Source: Schoenoplectus triqueter
Lineage: Eukaryota; Streptophyta; Magnoliopsida; Poales; Cyperaceae
Assembly (NCBI GenBank): GCA_964058805.1
Contig: CAXKVV010000518.1
Location: forward strand, 1-32,229
Direction of reading: 5' to 3'
DNA length: 32,229 nucleotides
Both the position numbers and the translations under genes were made by a program. Shown here piece after piece: positions 1-11,250 of the stretch; the first letter of the stretch is position 1, and every line of letters begins with the position of its first letter. Below the pieces are notes generated by a model. The model worked only from the letters and a program-made list of their open reading frames with translations, searched no databases and was not told the DNA's origin.

Positions 1-600
1 CCGCACGTAGAACTTTCGACTGCTTTTCACTTGACCGCGCCAACAAGTCAACAACCCAACAGCGTCATAAAAAAAAAATATATGCAGGCATGCATCTCGT
101 ATAGAGTGAGAAGTCGTAGAAAATAAGCGTGGATGCATAGGATATAGTCAGAGGAGAGCATTAATTAAGTAGATTGGGTCAGAGAGAGAGCTGAGAGAGT
201 CTTTCCGAAGCTCTGAACTTTTCAAGGTGTAATGGTAATGGTGACTCATGAATGCGAGTGCGTGGACAATCAGTGAATGAGAGACTGTAAAAAGAAACAG
301 AAAGATAAAAAAGCTGCGTAACCTAGGCCGTAACAATTCAGATAAATTTTAGGAAACCGCGTCGCTCTGAAAATTTACTGGCAGTTAAAAATTTACAGTA
401 GAGGAAGTTTGTCAGAGTAAATATCCCAGAGATTCATTGTGTCGGAAGTTTTGTAGGTTCTCGTGTGGTTGATTATACTGCTGCTTTCTTTGGTTTGGTT
501 GCGCGTGGCAAACTGCCGATGTGCCATCGGCTCATTGCTAGGGACCTAGGGTGCAAACAGTATGGTATGGATCTGAATCCGAGAAATTATATCCGCGTCG
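1..600. other. Intergenic, no recognisable gene
   Basis: This stretch is visibly richer in G+C than the DNA to its right. It has no ORF that resembles a known protein. The longest minus-strand ORF (336-148, 62 codons) has a hydrophobic start, but no family I recognise and no splice context that supports it. A perfect 7-bp inverted repeat with a 3-base loop lies at about 513-530 (GCCGATG/CATCGGC). It could be the promoter or UTR of a gene outside the window, but nothing here proves that. Confidence 0.5.
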
Positions 601-1254
601 TCATATATCTGCATGCAAAAAAAAAAATGAGATATGGTTTTTAATTTTAAATTAAAAAAAATACGTCAAGTTTGAAACACCATATTTGTTAAAAAGCGTT
701 AAACATAAATACTTTGTAAAAATATATATCTCAAATTTTGAACTAAATATATATATATATATATTAACATTGTGTGCAAATGTGACGTGTATGTAAAATG
801 TGCAATTATTACTATATATAATTTGTGCTACTGTATATAAATTTACTTTCAATATTTGATTGTTATCAATTTTATAAACTTTAATTGTGACTGTCATTTT
901 ATTAAAAAATATATATATATTTTACATTATGTTTGTATTACTATTATATTTTATGTTTAATAAATTACTATTATCAATTTTATCAATTTTCATTGTCAGT
1001 ATAGTTTATTAAATGTCCTATAATTATTTTTGCCCAACAGTGATATGAATTGATTTTGTTTATAGATCAACAATTATGTTAGAACTGAAATATTATTAGA
1101 CATTTTTTATTTAATTATTTTTCCTTTATAGTTGAACTAATTTTATTGTATTTTATGAATATTTAGTTGATAATTATAAGCATTTTATTTTTTCTGAATT
1201 TAATGTAGCATTGAATAATGTTAATGCTTAAATTTTTGAAATAATACCATTGAA
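601..1254. other. AT-rich intergenic DNA with (TA)n
   Basis: This is very AT-rich sequence with a (TA)n run near 747-764 and a shorter one near 910-920. The 5' LTR of the copia element that follows should lie here, but I could not match any part of it to the 3' LTR at 5496. The only hints are a CAACA-like LTR end and a weak primer-binding-site resemblance (TGATATGA, compared with the usual TGGTATCA) near 1036-1046. The 5' LTR has therefore been lost or has decayed beyond recognition by eye. Confidence 0.45.
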
Positions 1255-2030
1255 TTGAACTAATTTTTCAACTTGGAAAGAGCAGATTGAGATTTATCTC
1301 GGTATTCTAGAAATTGACCAAGCATTACGTATAGACAAACTCGCTGCTTTAATAAATGAAAGTAGTGCTAATGATAAGGCTAATTTTATTAATTGGGAGC
1401 GTTCTAATATCATATCTCACATGATTATGAAAAATACTATTATGTTTGTAATAAAAGGAGGTATTCCTAAAAAGGATATAGAAGGTAATCATTTCACTAC
1501 TAAAAAATATTTAGTTTTTGTTGAAAAACATCTTAATAGTACTTCTAAAACTAATGTAAGTGCTCTCATAATGAAAATGCTCACCCCCAATTATAATGGG
1601 ATAAAGTGATGTACGTGAACATATCAAGATGATGAATGATATGGCTACATAATTAAAAGACATGGATATGATAATATCTAAAGGATTTTTAGTTTATTTC
1701 ATTATGGCTTCTTTTCCTGCACAGTTTGGTTATTTTTATATCAACTATAATGCATAGAAAGAGAAGTGAAAATGAGCGAATTAATTACCATATGTGTTGA
1801 AGAAGAAGAAAGGATTAAGACTGAAAAACCTGACTTTGCACATGTTGTTATTGATGGTCCAAAATCAAAGAAAAAATAAAGATAATAGTAAAGATAAAAA
1901 TAAGATAGGTATGTTTTTTAGTGTCAATAAAGCAAGTATGTTTAGTACGAAACGTACTCCTAAGTGACATTATTATAAGAAATGTGAACATATGAGGAAG
2001 AATTATAAGAAGTTTAAAAATTAACTCGCT
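1255..2030 (+). pseudogene. copia gag remnant with degenerate zinc knuckle
   Basis: Translating from about 1262 gives a stretch typical of the plant copia gag (UBN2-type) domain, beginning around the residues FSTWKEQIEIYL and running into the ORF at 1421-1606. After a stop near 1607 the frame changes several times. Around 1960-2025 the Cys/His spacing of a CCHC zinc knuckle followed by lysine-rich residues is still visible, but the first cysteines are replaced, so it should not bind zinc. It was the nucleocapsid part of the element's polyprotein. No functional product is possible. Confidence 0.75.
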
Positions 2031-2072
2031 AAGAAGGGTAATGATTTTAATTCCATAATTTATAAATTATTT

Positions 2073-2290
2073 TTGGTTGATATTCTCATAAATACATGGT
2101 GGGTTGACATTGGTGTCTCTATGCACATTACGAACTCATTACACGGATTTATTTCTGTGAGGATGCTTCAAAAGAGAGAAAGAAAACTCAAGATAGCTAA
2201 TGGATTAGAGACTGAAGTCGAGACTGTTGGAACTCTTCATTTTATTTTGAAGAGTGGGTTTATCATTTGTATGATGTAGTATATATTTTT
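2073..2290 (+). pseudogene. copia aspartic protease remnant
   Basis: The ORF contains the residues WWVDIGVSMHIT. The position corresponds to the copia protease active-site region, which normally reads W-x-D-S/T-G-A followed by S-x-H-(I/M)-T. The serine after the aspartate has become isoleucine, so the catalytic D-S/T-G triad is lost. The following residues (GFISVR, IANGLETEV) fit the usual continuation of copia protease. The ORF stops at 2277-2279, and the frame changes before the integrase part. Confidence 0.72.
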
Positions 2291-2324
2291 AGTATAATTA
2301 GAAATTTAATTTTTATTTCTAGAC

Positions 2325-3240
2325 TTGATGTGTGTGGTTTTATATTTTAGTTTGAAATATTTATTTTCTGAATCTTTATTATCCTTAAATACTATTGATG
2401 ATAAATGTAGAATCAACATAAATTATGATGGTGAATATTGTTCAAGAGATAGAATTCATTGTCTCATTAAGATTAAAATTCTCTTAACATTAGATTTTTT
2501 TTATTTTGATAACTGCATGGAATGCGTTAAAGAAAATTTTATTAAGGGAAATAAGAAAGAAGTCATTAGAATCGAGAGACTATTGACTATAATTCAGAAA
2601 GATATATGTGGTTATTTTTCTACTATGAGTCTTGATGGGTATAAATTATTTATCACTTTTATTAATTATTATTTTCATTATGCTTATGTGTATCTAATTT
2701 CTAAAAAATCTAAAGCACTTAATAAATTTAAGATTTTTAAGGATGAAATTGAAAATCAGCATAATCTTAAAATTAAAGTTGTTAGATCAAATAGAGGAGG
2801 TGAATATTATGATAGACATACAAACTTAGGTCAAAGTCCAGACCTATTTGCTTTAACTTTTTAAGAAAATAATATTGTACATTAGTTTTTTATGTCGGGA
2901 GATACTCAAAAAAATAGATTAGTTAAAGGCGTAATCATACATTAATGGATATGGTACGCAATATGATATGCAATATTACTTGTCAGAATATTTATGGTCT
3001 GAAGCTTTAAAAAAATCTATACATGTACTAAATCGAGTTCCTAGTAAATCTATTCTAAAAACACCTTATGAATTATGAACTGGTAGAAAGCCGCAATTAG
3101 GATACTTGTGTGTGGAGTTGTCCTGCTATATCAAAAGTTTATAAGCCACATTTTAAGAAATATGATTCCAAAACCGTTAGTTGTTATTTTATAAGTTATC
3201 CAGAGAGATCCAAATATTTTAGATTTTAGTACCCCCACAT
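2325..3240 (+). pseudogene. copia integrase remnant
   Basis: The 179-codon ORF at 2325-2864 carries the end of the zinc-binding domain (NCMECVKENF) and then the integrase core. The first catalytic aspartate is present at 2601-2603 (KDICG). The second, in the normal S-D-R-G-G-E motif, reads SNRGGEYY, with AAT at 2790-2792 in place of an aspartate codon. Past 2864 the core continues in other frames, and traces of the C-terminal region can be followed to about 3240. The aspartate loss and the stops make this inactive. Confidence 0.8.
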
Positions 3241-3539
3241 ACTAATAGAATAGTTGAGACTAGACATGCATTATTTCTGAAAATGATAATATTAGTGAGA
3301 GTAATGAAAAATGAACTGTAAATCTACAAGAAGAAGATCGAATTTATATTCCAACTTCGATCTTTACAAAGATTATAAGTTCTTCTCCTTTAGAGATAAA
3401 TGATGATATTAATATTAATAATGTTTCTAATATTGACAAAGTACATATACTGTCATAAGAATCTTTTCATAAAACACAAAGAGCAAAAAAAAATCTATTA
3501 TAACTGATAATTATATTGTATACCTTACTGAAAAGGGTT

Positions 3540-4520
3540 GTGATTTAGCTAATAGAGATGATCCAATATTCTTTAAGCAAGCTATTATGAGTAGAAATTC
3601 ATCTCAATGGTTGGAAAGTATAAATGATGAGATGAAATCCATGAAAAATTAATGAAGTTTGAGACTTTGTTAAGTTACTTATTGGAGTTAAACATGTAGG
3701 ATGTAAATGAGTTTGTAAAATTAAAATTAATTTTTAAGATAACATTAAAAGATATAAAACCCGACTAATTGCTAATGGGTTTATACAACAAGAAAGAATA
3801 CATTATGATAATATTTTTTATTAGTCTCAAAGAAAGATTCATTACGAATTATTTTAGATCTTGTAGCGTATTATGATTTAGAATTGCATTAGATGGGCGT
3901 AAAAAATATATTTCTTAATGGTAATTTGTATAAAGAAAATTATATAAAATAACCTGAAGATTTTATTGTTAAATACAAGGAACATATGAGATGTCAGTTG
4001 AAATAATCAATTTATGGATTAAAATAAACTTCAAGTCAGTAGTATGTTAAGTTTGATCAGGTTATAATCAAGTTTAAATTTAAGAAAAAATATTATTGAT
4101 CAATGCATATATCTCACAATTAGGAGGAGCAAAATTATTATTCTTATTTTATATTTTATATGTGAATGATATTTTATTAGCAAGTAGTGATTTAAATATG
4201 TTGTTCGAGACAAGATATTTTCTATCAAAGAAATTTGATATGAAGGATCTTAGTGAAGCCTCTTATGTTATAGATATTGAAATTCAATGAGATTGATCTC
4301 ATTAGATCTTAAGTTTATCTCAAAAAGTATATATTAAAAAAATATTCAAACGTTACAATATGCAAAATTACTCTTCAAATGTTGCTCCTATTGTCAAGGG
4401 TGATAAATTCAGCAAGTTATAATGTCTTAAAAATGATTTAGAATGTGCACAAATGAAGTAAATCTCTTATGCTTCGGTAGTAGAGAGTTTAATATATGCT
4501 TAATTTGTACGCGTCTTGAT
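3540..4520 (+). pseudogene. copia reverse transcriptase remnant
   Basis: Fragments of the RVT_2 domain appear from about 3600 (SSQWLESINDEM) through 3720-4040, where in-frame stops interrupt the finger and palm parts. The ORF at 4096-4287 carries the active-site block, which reads YVNDILLAS at 4159-4185. Copia elements normally have Y-V-D-D there, so GAT or GAC has become AAT. Several stops sit where CAA/CAG or TGG would be expected. It once copied the element's RNA into DNA. Confidence 0.82.
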
Positions 4521-4639
4521 ATTGTGTTTATCGTTGGCATGCTTGACCCGTATCAAACAGATTCAAGAATAGACCATTGAAAAACTACTAATAAAATTTT
4601 GCACTATTTATAAGGGACTAAAAACTATTACTTACTTTC

Positions 4640-5140
4640 AAAAGTTGGATAATCTTGAAATTATTGGCTAATTTGATTCTGACTTTTTTGATTGCGTTGA
4701 TAACAAAAAATCCACATCATTTTATATATTTATACTTGCGGGGTGACCAATTTCATAAAAGAGCGTTAAGCAATCTATAACAACATCTTTTATTATGCAA
4801 GCAGAATTTTTGACATGTTATGAAGCTAATGATTAAGTAGTCTGGTTAAAAATTTTCATACCTGAACTTTAAGTGATAGACAGAATTGTGAGTTCACTTG
4901 TCTTACTTTGTGATAATGAGGTTATTATTTTCTTCTCTGAAAATAACAAATCAAACAGTGCTTCTAAATAGATTGACATCAAATATCTTATTATTAGAGA
5001 TAAAATCAAAGATAGTACTATTGTCATACAACATATTAATATAATGACTATATTAACTGATTCACTAACAAAGATATTATCACCTACTCTTTATAAAGAG
5101 TATGTTGTCGGCATGGGTTTGGTAAATGGGTTATAATATT
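4640..5140 (+). pseudogene. copia RNase H remnant
   Basis: The last internal domain is visible in pieces. Near 4670-4760 there are traces of the start of the domain. Near 4974-5125 there is the typical C-terminal block (IDIKYL, then LTDSLTKIL and the closing residues GMGL) that ends copia polyproteins shortly before the polypurine tract. Stops and frame changes separate the pieces. It would have degraded the RNA strand of the RNA:DNA hybrid. Confidence 0.75.
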
Positions 5141-5232
5141 ATTGTAATGTATAATATTTAGTTTATGTATTGAATCTTCATTTATATATATTGACTTTGA
5201 ATTTATAATACTTGCTTATTTCTTATGTTGCG

Positions 5233-5233
<1 letters not shown>

Positions 5234-5264
<31 letters not shown>
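5234..5264. repeat. (ATT)n microsatellite
   Basis: A run of about ten ATT units lies between the RNase H remnant and the polypurine tract of the copia element. It probably expanded after insertion. Confidence 0.9.
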
Positions 5265-5265
<1 letters not shown>

Positions 5266-5495
5266 ATTTAAGTAAAATTTGACTTATGAGGATCAAATGA
5301 ATTTTATTAATCATTCATTAAAAATAATACCACTACTATAATTAATGAGGATCAAATAATGATAATAGTTACTTTGATTGTATTAATTTGGTTTTGTATT
5401 TCTAACTTAACAAGGTTTGAGTTAATGTTATTATATTGGTCAATTTTGAATGTGTGCTTCATTATAATGTTTAAAATTTATGTCAAGTGGGAGAA

Positions 5496-5842
5496 TGTTA
5501 GAATATTTAAATTTTATAATATTTAATATTTGACCTACTATTAATAGTTTTGAGACACTTTTATTTATATATAATTAATAGAATGATGTATATGAAGAGT
5601 GCATCTAAAGAGTGTATCTAAGAGTATATTTGTATTTTGATAAAAATATTAGATATCCAAATTTGTTATATTAAATTCTAGGTTGCCTCAGTTTCTATAA
5701 AAAAAAGGCTCTGAAGATCACTGGAGATCAAGGCGTACAAAATTAGGTAGCAAGTCGTCACCCAGTCAAGGCTGTGAATATTTTAATTAATTAATCTTCT
5801 AAATTTCGATATTCTTACCAAAAGTTTGCCTAAACTTGCAAC
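5496..5842 (+). mobile_element. Putative 3' LTR of the copia element
   Basis: It starts with TGTTAGAATATTT one base after the purine-rich AAGTGGGAGA (5485-5494). Near 5693-5710 there is a TATAAAA-like sequence followed by GGCTCTGAAGATC, which fits the TATA box and start of the R region of a plant copia LTR. I place the end near CAACA at about 5838-5842, but this is a guess because there is no 5' LTR to compare with and I see no target-site duplication. Confidence 0.6.
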
Positions 5843-6600
5843 AAGATTTTTTTGTAAAGATAATATTCTAAGCTAGACATTTTTTAGATATCAATAAAAA
5901 ATATTTGAATTTTGAACATGTAATCTTTCATATAAAAAATATTATCTTTGTATGGCAGGTTCTAATAAGAGTTGTGCGACACCACCAAAAAGGCGTCAAA
6001 GCTGCAGGGAAAAGAAATCTTAAAAAGAAAAACAAGTGGAACCTACTATAATTTGACTATTCGATCAGGTCTGAATTTTCTATGCTTATCTGTTGCCATT
6101 TATGCTTTCACGATGAAGTTCAGTTCAGGTAACCAAATATAGACTGTTTAATTTAAAAATGGAAAAATATGATGGACACCCAATTATTACTCTAAAATAG
6201 AGCAAAATAAGATAGATATGATTGGGAACTTGGGTATAAAAAATCACATAAAATTAACATATTTTACAGCAAGCTGGACGGGCAAAACATAGACTATTCA
6301 CATGGATTGCTCTTTTCCAACTTATTATTATTTATCTTTGAAAAAAAATTCCAATTATGCACCTCTAAAAAAAATCCCACGACATAGATCAGTGCCTCTC
6401 TGTTTCTGTTTTTCTTTTATTCAATTAATTATATAATTTTGTACGTCAGATTATGAGATACAATAGTGACTTTGGAAAGAACATCTAATTCACACTATAG
6501 ATGCCGACATTTGGAACTTCTCAATTTATTAGAAAAAAAATCTCACAAAGAAATTAAACATTTCTAAAACAGAATTTCTCTAACTATTGCAAAAAAAAAG
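5843..6600. other. Intergenic, nothing recognised
   Basis: This is AT-rich sequence without a gene I can support. A short 22-codon ORF with a basic start (5953-6021) has no family resemblance and no splice context. It may contain further copia LTR debris. Confidence 0.4.
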
Positions 6601-6619
6601 AAGGAAAAAATAGAAAATG

Positions 6620-6790
6620 ATCGACGGGTACCGGTACCGGTACCTATTAAGGGCCTGACCGCACCTTTCTGTCTCATTGTCATGGAGGGGACAAACTCAA
6701 AAAAAAAAAAAAAAAGTTGTGGTAGTGACATCAGGACATGAAATGTTGGGTTCAAGTGGCCCCACTGCGCTTCATAAAAAAAAAAAAAAA
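6620..6790 (+). repeat. GC-rich segments ending in poly(A), possible retroposed fragments
   Basis: GGTACC occurs three times head to tail at about 6627-6644. Roughly 50 bases of GC-richer sequence follow, then an A-run at about 6699-6714. A second segment of about 60 bases follows that and ends in another A-run at about 6777-6790. Two short segments, each closed by poly(A), look like the tails of retroposed copies, but I see no convincing target duplications or tRNA-like boxes. Confidence 0.35.
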
Positions 6791-6849
6791 CTTAAGATAA
6801 ATTCATTCAGCAAAGGCTGCACTGAGAGAGACCAGAAACAACCACCCAA

Positions 6850-8300
6850 TCCATTATAATGGAAGCTCCAGCAGGTGCTATGAAATGTGCTCTTGTTCAA
6901 CATTAACTGGAGACGCACTCTTTTGTTAAAAATTACAACCAGTATGTCAGAATTAAAAAAAATGAATAACTTTGCACTTATCAAATCTGATCGTGAGTAT
7001 TTGGAAAAATAAAATAATTATTGCGAATTGAAGAACTTCATCTTAGATCAAAAAAGGGTTTTAATAAATTTTTCTAGTATTGTTGCAGAACCTTCCTAAT
7101 TACTAGAAAATTTTACAAAAAGGAACAACATGTTTCTAGAATTAATTTGCTCAGTTCAACTTAAATTCTCCACATCTAAAATAATCTATGGTCTGTAATG
7201 GTAAGTGCAAATATTTGCATAAGTATTTTATTTTATTTTTTTTTTATTTCCCAGTCCGTCTGACATCCCAGCTACTTAGCAGAAAAAAAAATCTCCGTAA
7301 AATTAATCTTATTTGATTTTGTCCCTTTGTTGTTATATCCGGTGCCTTTAATTTATAATTTATACTTTATAAGTTAGTAAACCTTAACTTGTTTTATATA
7401 AATCATTGAACTATTAGTATAATACAGCTTCTTACTATATTTAAGTATATTTTATAATAGCGTCACAATATAAATATATGTTGTTAACATCGACAAATTT
7501 GTTGACATAGACAATTGTTTCCCTAGTAAGTACAATACATTAACTTCTTACTAATTAATGTAGGCATACATTTTATTATTACATTTGTTGTTATGGACGT
7601 GATCTTTAGCTAACGTGAATTGTGTGAGAACATTTCATTAACTGTTTGTTGAAAAAGATAACATTTCATTAACTCTTTCTAGGTACTGATTATCAAAAAT
7701 TTTTACATATTATACTGTCACCTAATCTAAATACACTGTCAGTGCAGATAACAGGAGCTACCTTAATTAGGATTAGAGTTCCAAGAGAAAGAGCCTTAGT
7801 TTGGAAGAGAAATAAAAATGCTTAGATTCTGATAATACTGTTGTAGTTTAGTAGAGTAAACTGTTCACAGGTTAGAATGTTTTTCAGCTGGAATTGACAG
7901 GTTTGTTGCGAGATGTTATTGTAAGATAGGTCAGAAGAGAAGATTGAATGCTATTAGGAAATTTTAAGTTTGCTGGTTGTTATTAATTTTTGAATCATAT
8001 TCTACCCAGGTTGGGGATAAATATTAACTTTAGTTCCTACTTTGTTATGAACTGTGTAAGGAATAGATATGTGTGTATGGGGATAAATCATACGATGGGA
8101 TGCTATCTCATTTGTCTTGTCTTTGATGAAATTGTTTACATAGGTATTAAGTAATGTAGGAAGTAGATCTAATTTTAGGAGTAATGGAAGTTAATCAATT
8201 AACTTATGGTATCGGATTTGTGATATCAAAACCTATGTTTCAATATGAAACTGGTGGGAATATCCACTTTCTGTTAATATATATATATATAACATATATA
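6850..8300. other. Intergenic with possible LTR trace
   Basis: I see no gene. A sequence at 8207-8216 (TGGTATCGGA) resembles the initiator-Met tRNA primer-binding site of copia elements (usually TGGTATCAGA). The following bases, up to the MITE at 8308, resemble a copia leader. The region upstream, about 7800-8205, might be a solo LTR remnant. The repeated AACATTTCATTAACT at about 7630 and 7661 is a short local duplication. Confidence 0.35.
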
Positions 8301-8307
8301 ATGTTGA

Positions 8308-8722
8308 GGGACTAGCTACGGTGATTCCATAAGCATTTCGAACCGAAGTGTTTATGTCTTAAATTTTAAAATTCCGTGATTAAAATTTTAATTTAAATAT
8401 CTTAAAAGATTTTTCATATTATAATCTTATATATTATCAATTTTTATCAAATTTAAAATTAGTTTACCATGCTTAATAATTTTTGAAAGATGATTCTAAA
8501 AATAATTAAAAATGCCAATTTTTATAGGCTAAATTTTGTCATCTTTCAAAAATCATTAAGCATAGTAAACTAAATTCAAACGTGATAAAAATTGATAATT
8601 TATAAGATTATAATATGAAGAATTTTTTGAAATATTTAAATTAAAATTTTGACTAAGAAATTTTGAAATTCGAGCTATAAGCACTTGGTCGAAGTGCTTA
8701 TGAAATCACCGTAGTCAAACTC
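8308..8722. mobile_element. Mutator-like foldback MITE with 9-bp target duplication
   Basis: The element is almost entirely an inverted repeat. About 195 bases on the left pair with about 195 on the right around a small centre near 8505-8520. Both ends carry TACGGTGATT(T/C)CATAAGCA, followed by an imperfect palindrome of the type AAGCATTTCG...CGAAGTGTTT. It is flanked by the perfect 9-bp direct repeat TAATGTTGA (8299-8307 and 8723-8731). Nine-base duplications with long inverted repeats are typical of Mutator-like (MULE) elements. There is no coding capacity, so it is non-autonomous. Confidence 0.88.
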
Positions 8723-8939
8723 TAATGTTGACTTGATTAAAAGTTTAAAACTTATTTAAGAATTTGGTTCGATAACATTGAAACATGAATGCCACAACAA
8801 TTTAAGCTCTAAATTGCATGTCTATACTAATTCTAGTCACCTTTTCCCTTGGTTAAATACATTTCATTTTAGTTTAATGAACCTCTTATTATCACCCGTG
8901 TGGCCGTGTCTCATTGATGAAAATTAGGGACTGGAGAGG

Positions 8940-9510
8940 GCTACAAGAAAAAGCTTGAATTTGTGGCTCACTCGGTTTTAGCTCGAGCTTGAGTTGGACT
9001 CCCTCAATTAGATTTTTTTTTATCGGTTCAATTCGAACTCGATTCATTATTTTTTTTCAATGAATTGGCTCGGATGTGATTCATAATAGCCCGATATGTA
9101 ACTATTTATATATATTAAAAATTATTTAGTCAATAGCATGTATAATAAAATATTTATTTTATCTTTAAATTTGTGACATATTGTCAAATTAATAAAATAT
9201 TTATTTTATCTTTAAATTTGTGACATATTGTCAAATTAATAAAATATTTATTTTATCTTTAAATTTGTGACATATTGTCAAATTAATAAAATATTTATTT
9301 TATCTTTAAATTTGTAACATATTGTCAAATTAATAAAATATTAGTTCTTTATCTCTAGTTATTTAAAATATGTAAAAATTATAAAAAATGAGATCGTTTG
9401 AAGCTCTACCTCAGTTAGAGTTCGGTTTAACTCTAGTTCAATTTAGCTAAACTTTATTTAGTTCAAATCAATTTAGCTCGGCTCAATTTAATTCAGCTCA
9501 TTGAATTATG
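8940..9510. repeat. Dispersed plant repeat with GAGCTCGA-type flanks
   Basis: Both flanks (about 8950-9065 and 9395-9510) are built of variants of GCTCGAGCTTGAGTT and AGTTCGGTTTAACTC. Such sequences are common in dispersed plant repeats. The AT-rich middle holds a 47-bp tandem repeat. I could not define termini or target duplications, so the class is open. Confidence 0.45.
9144..9350. repeat. 47-bp tandem repeat, four copies and a part
   Basis: Units start at 9144, 9191, 9238 and 9285, with a partial copy from 9332. The unit begins AATAAAATATTTATTTTATC and contains TGACATATTGTCA, itself nearly palindromic. Copies differ by one or two bases (for example GTGACA against GTAACA in the fourth), so the expansion is fairly recent. 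Confidence 0.92.
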
Positions 9511-10807
9511 ACTGGATGGGGCATTATCAGATGATGCATAAATCCTGGGTTACTTTTGATAAGGTAATATCTTTTCATTATCTTTAACAGAGGGCTAATA
9601 TGCTAGTCAATTTGGAGAATTCAATCATCTTTAATCAATCTTCTATTGCTTACCAGTCGAAATATGATTATTCTAATTTGCTCTTTAATTGACTATTGGC
9701 ATATTTGCTCAGTGAGGCAGTGAGGGGAAAGTTGAAAAATTGGCTGCCAATATCTCTCGATATGGTCCCTCTGTAGGCTTTGCCACGACTGCTGATGCTT
9801 GGTTAAGAATGTGCTAATTTAATCAAATGAAGTTGTTTTCATTTATATTATGTTTTGTTTGATCCATGAATATAATAAGTTGAAGTTATGGTTTGTTACT
9901 TTGTTATACTGTTGTTTGCTTACCTGTGGCTTATTTGGACATTTGATACCTTTTTTTCTAAAAAAAAATTGAAGTGATAAAATTTATCAACAACTATGAT
10001 ACAATTAATTATCAATACTAGAATACTAAAATTGTATTTATATGTCTATATCTTCCTCAAAAGGGTAAATCTATTGTGAATTTAAGTTTACAGATTCCAC
10101 CGTTAAGCCCAACTCAAAATACATAATAAATTATTTTAAATTTTGTTTTATTGACTCAACAAAGAGATGCATAATTTTTTCATTTTTAAAATGTTTTTTG
10201 TTTTTATTTTTAATTTTTAAAAAATGACTTGAAAATACTAATAAAATATTCAATATATGAAAACATGTCACTTTTATAATATACAAAACAAATACGTAAA
10301 AAAATAAAATAAAAAATAGAAAATTTTGTAAAGAACAAGATTATGATATAAAAATTATTTAAGCTATATAAATTAAAATTTTGAAAATGATTTGATGTTT
10401 GTTTGAGACCTCCATATGCTTGTGTCTCTGATAGCTCTACTCCTCTCTTTGTTTAGAAAGGTTGTATGTCAAATTTGATGCAAGAAGTTCGCCTCCAGCA
10501 AAAGCTATTGATTTGTTGGTATGATAATTATGATATCGCTCGCTCACTTACAATTTACAGGACGCGTGTTATCCGAGTTAGTATCATTTTTCATCAGTAC
10601 AGTACAGTACTGTTTTTCAAAAAGTTGAATTGAATTGGAAATAAATGAACGATATCACCAAATTCCACGAAGTTCAAGCGTTGATCAACTTCTGATTAGC
10701 GCCTTTCGTGGACTGGAGACGATGGGCTCTGATGGTGAAGAGACTGCCTAATCACTTTCGTTTGATGGATTACGTCCCAAGTTAAAAGCGACCGCTTTTG
10801 GGCTCTG
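9511..10807. other. Intergenic, nothing recognised
   Basis: I see no gene that can be supported. A few short stretches (around 9600-9800 and 10440-10800) are less AT-rich and could be worn gene or retroelement pieces, but no protein family is recognisable. CAGTACAGTACAGTACTG near 10597-10613 is a short tandem and palindromic motif. Confidence 0.4.
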
Positions 10808-10815
10808 TTGTTTAT

Positions 10816-11250
10816 CGGGCATGTAAACCGATCGGTTTAATTAATTTTGAATCGAATTATTATTTATTTTGGGTTTTCAGTTCGGTTAAAAAAAATTAGA
10901 TAATTCGAATTATGTACTTTGGTTTAATTCATATTTTTTTTCAGATAAATCAAATAAACCGAATAATTTAAAATTTATCAAGCAAATTTATTTTATTTGA
11001 TATAAATAAGAATCATATCAAAGATAATTCATATATATATTTTTTTAATATATTTTATTATAAACTATTTATTTTTTCTATCAATTTTTATAACTATTGA
11101 TATTTTCATTCTTCTTTAACTAATATAATTTTGATTTATTTCGTTGATATTTTTACTAGTTTAATTTGAATCATAATTTAATAAAATGAAATAATTTCAA
11201 ATTTATATTAATTTCGGTTTGAACTAAACCGACCAATTGCACATCGCTGG
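10816..11250. mobile_element. hAT-type MITE with 8-bp target duplication
   Basis: The left end reads CGGGCATGTAAACCGATCGG. The right end, read in reverse complement, is CCAGCGATGTGCAATTGGTC. Both then run into CGGTTT, the pattern seen at the ends of many plant hAT-derived MITEs (GTGCAAnnCGGTTCGGTTT). The 8-bp direct repeat TTGTTTAT flanks it at 10808-10815 and 11251-11258, as expected for hAT. The interior is AT-rich and non-coding. The exact end may be one base off because the G before the repeat is also shared. Confidence 0.75.

Larger units (their letters stand above)
1255..5842 (+). mobile_element. Decayed Ty1/copia LTR retrotransposon
   Basis: The remnants follow the copia order: gag, zinc knuckle, protease, integrase, reverse transcriptase, RNase H, polypurine tract and 3' LTR. 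All lie on the + strand but are broken by many stops and frameshifts. Order and motifs exclude Ty3/gypsy, where integrase follows RNase H. The polypurine tract AAGTGGGAGA at 5485-5494 is directly followed by TGTTAGAA, a typical Tnt1-like start of a 3' LTR. The 5' LTR is not recognisable. Catalytic aspartates have become asparagine in integrase and reverse transcriptase. This is an old inactive copy. The exact left and right ends are estimates. Confidence 0.9.

Noticed and set aside
148..336. Minus-strand ORF with a signal-peptide-like start
   Set aside because: The hydrophobic start alone is weak evidence. There is no family, no splice signals and no promoter support.
688..1040. A 5' LTR for the copia element
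   Set aside because: The distance and a TGTTA start fit, but the sequence shows no alignable match to the 3' LTR, including its TATA and R region.
9144..9350. CRISPR-like array from regular repeats
   Set aside because: Units are directly adjacent without spacers and this is a plant genome. It is a simple tandem repeat.
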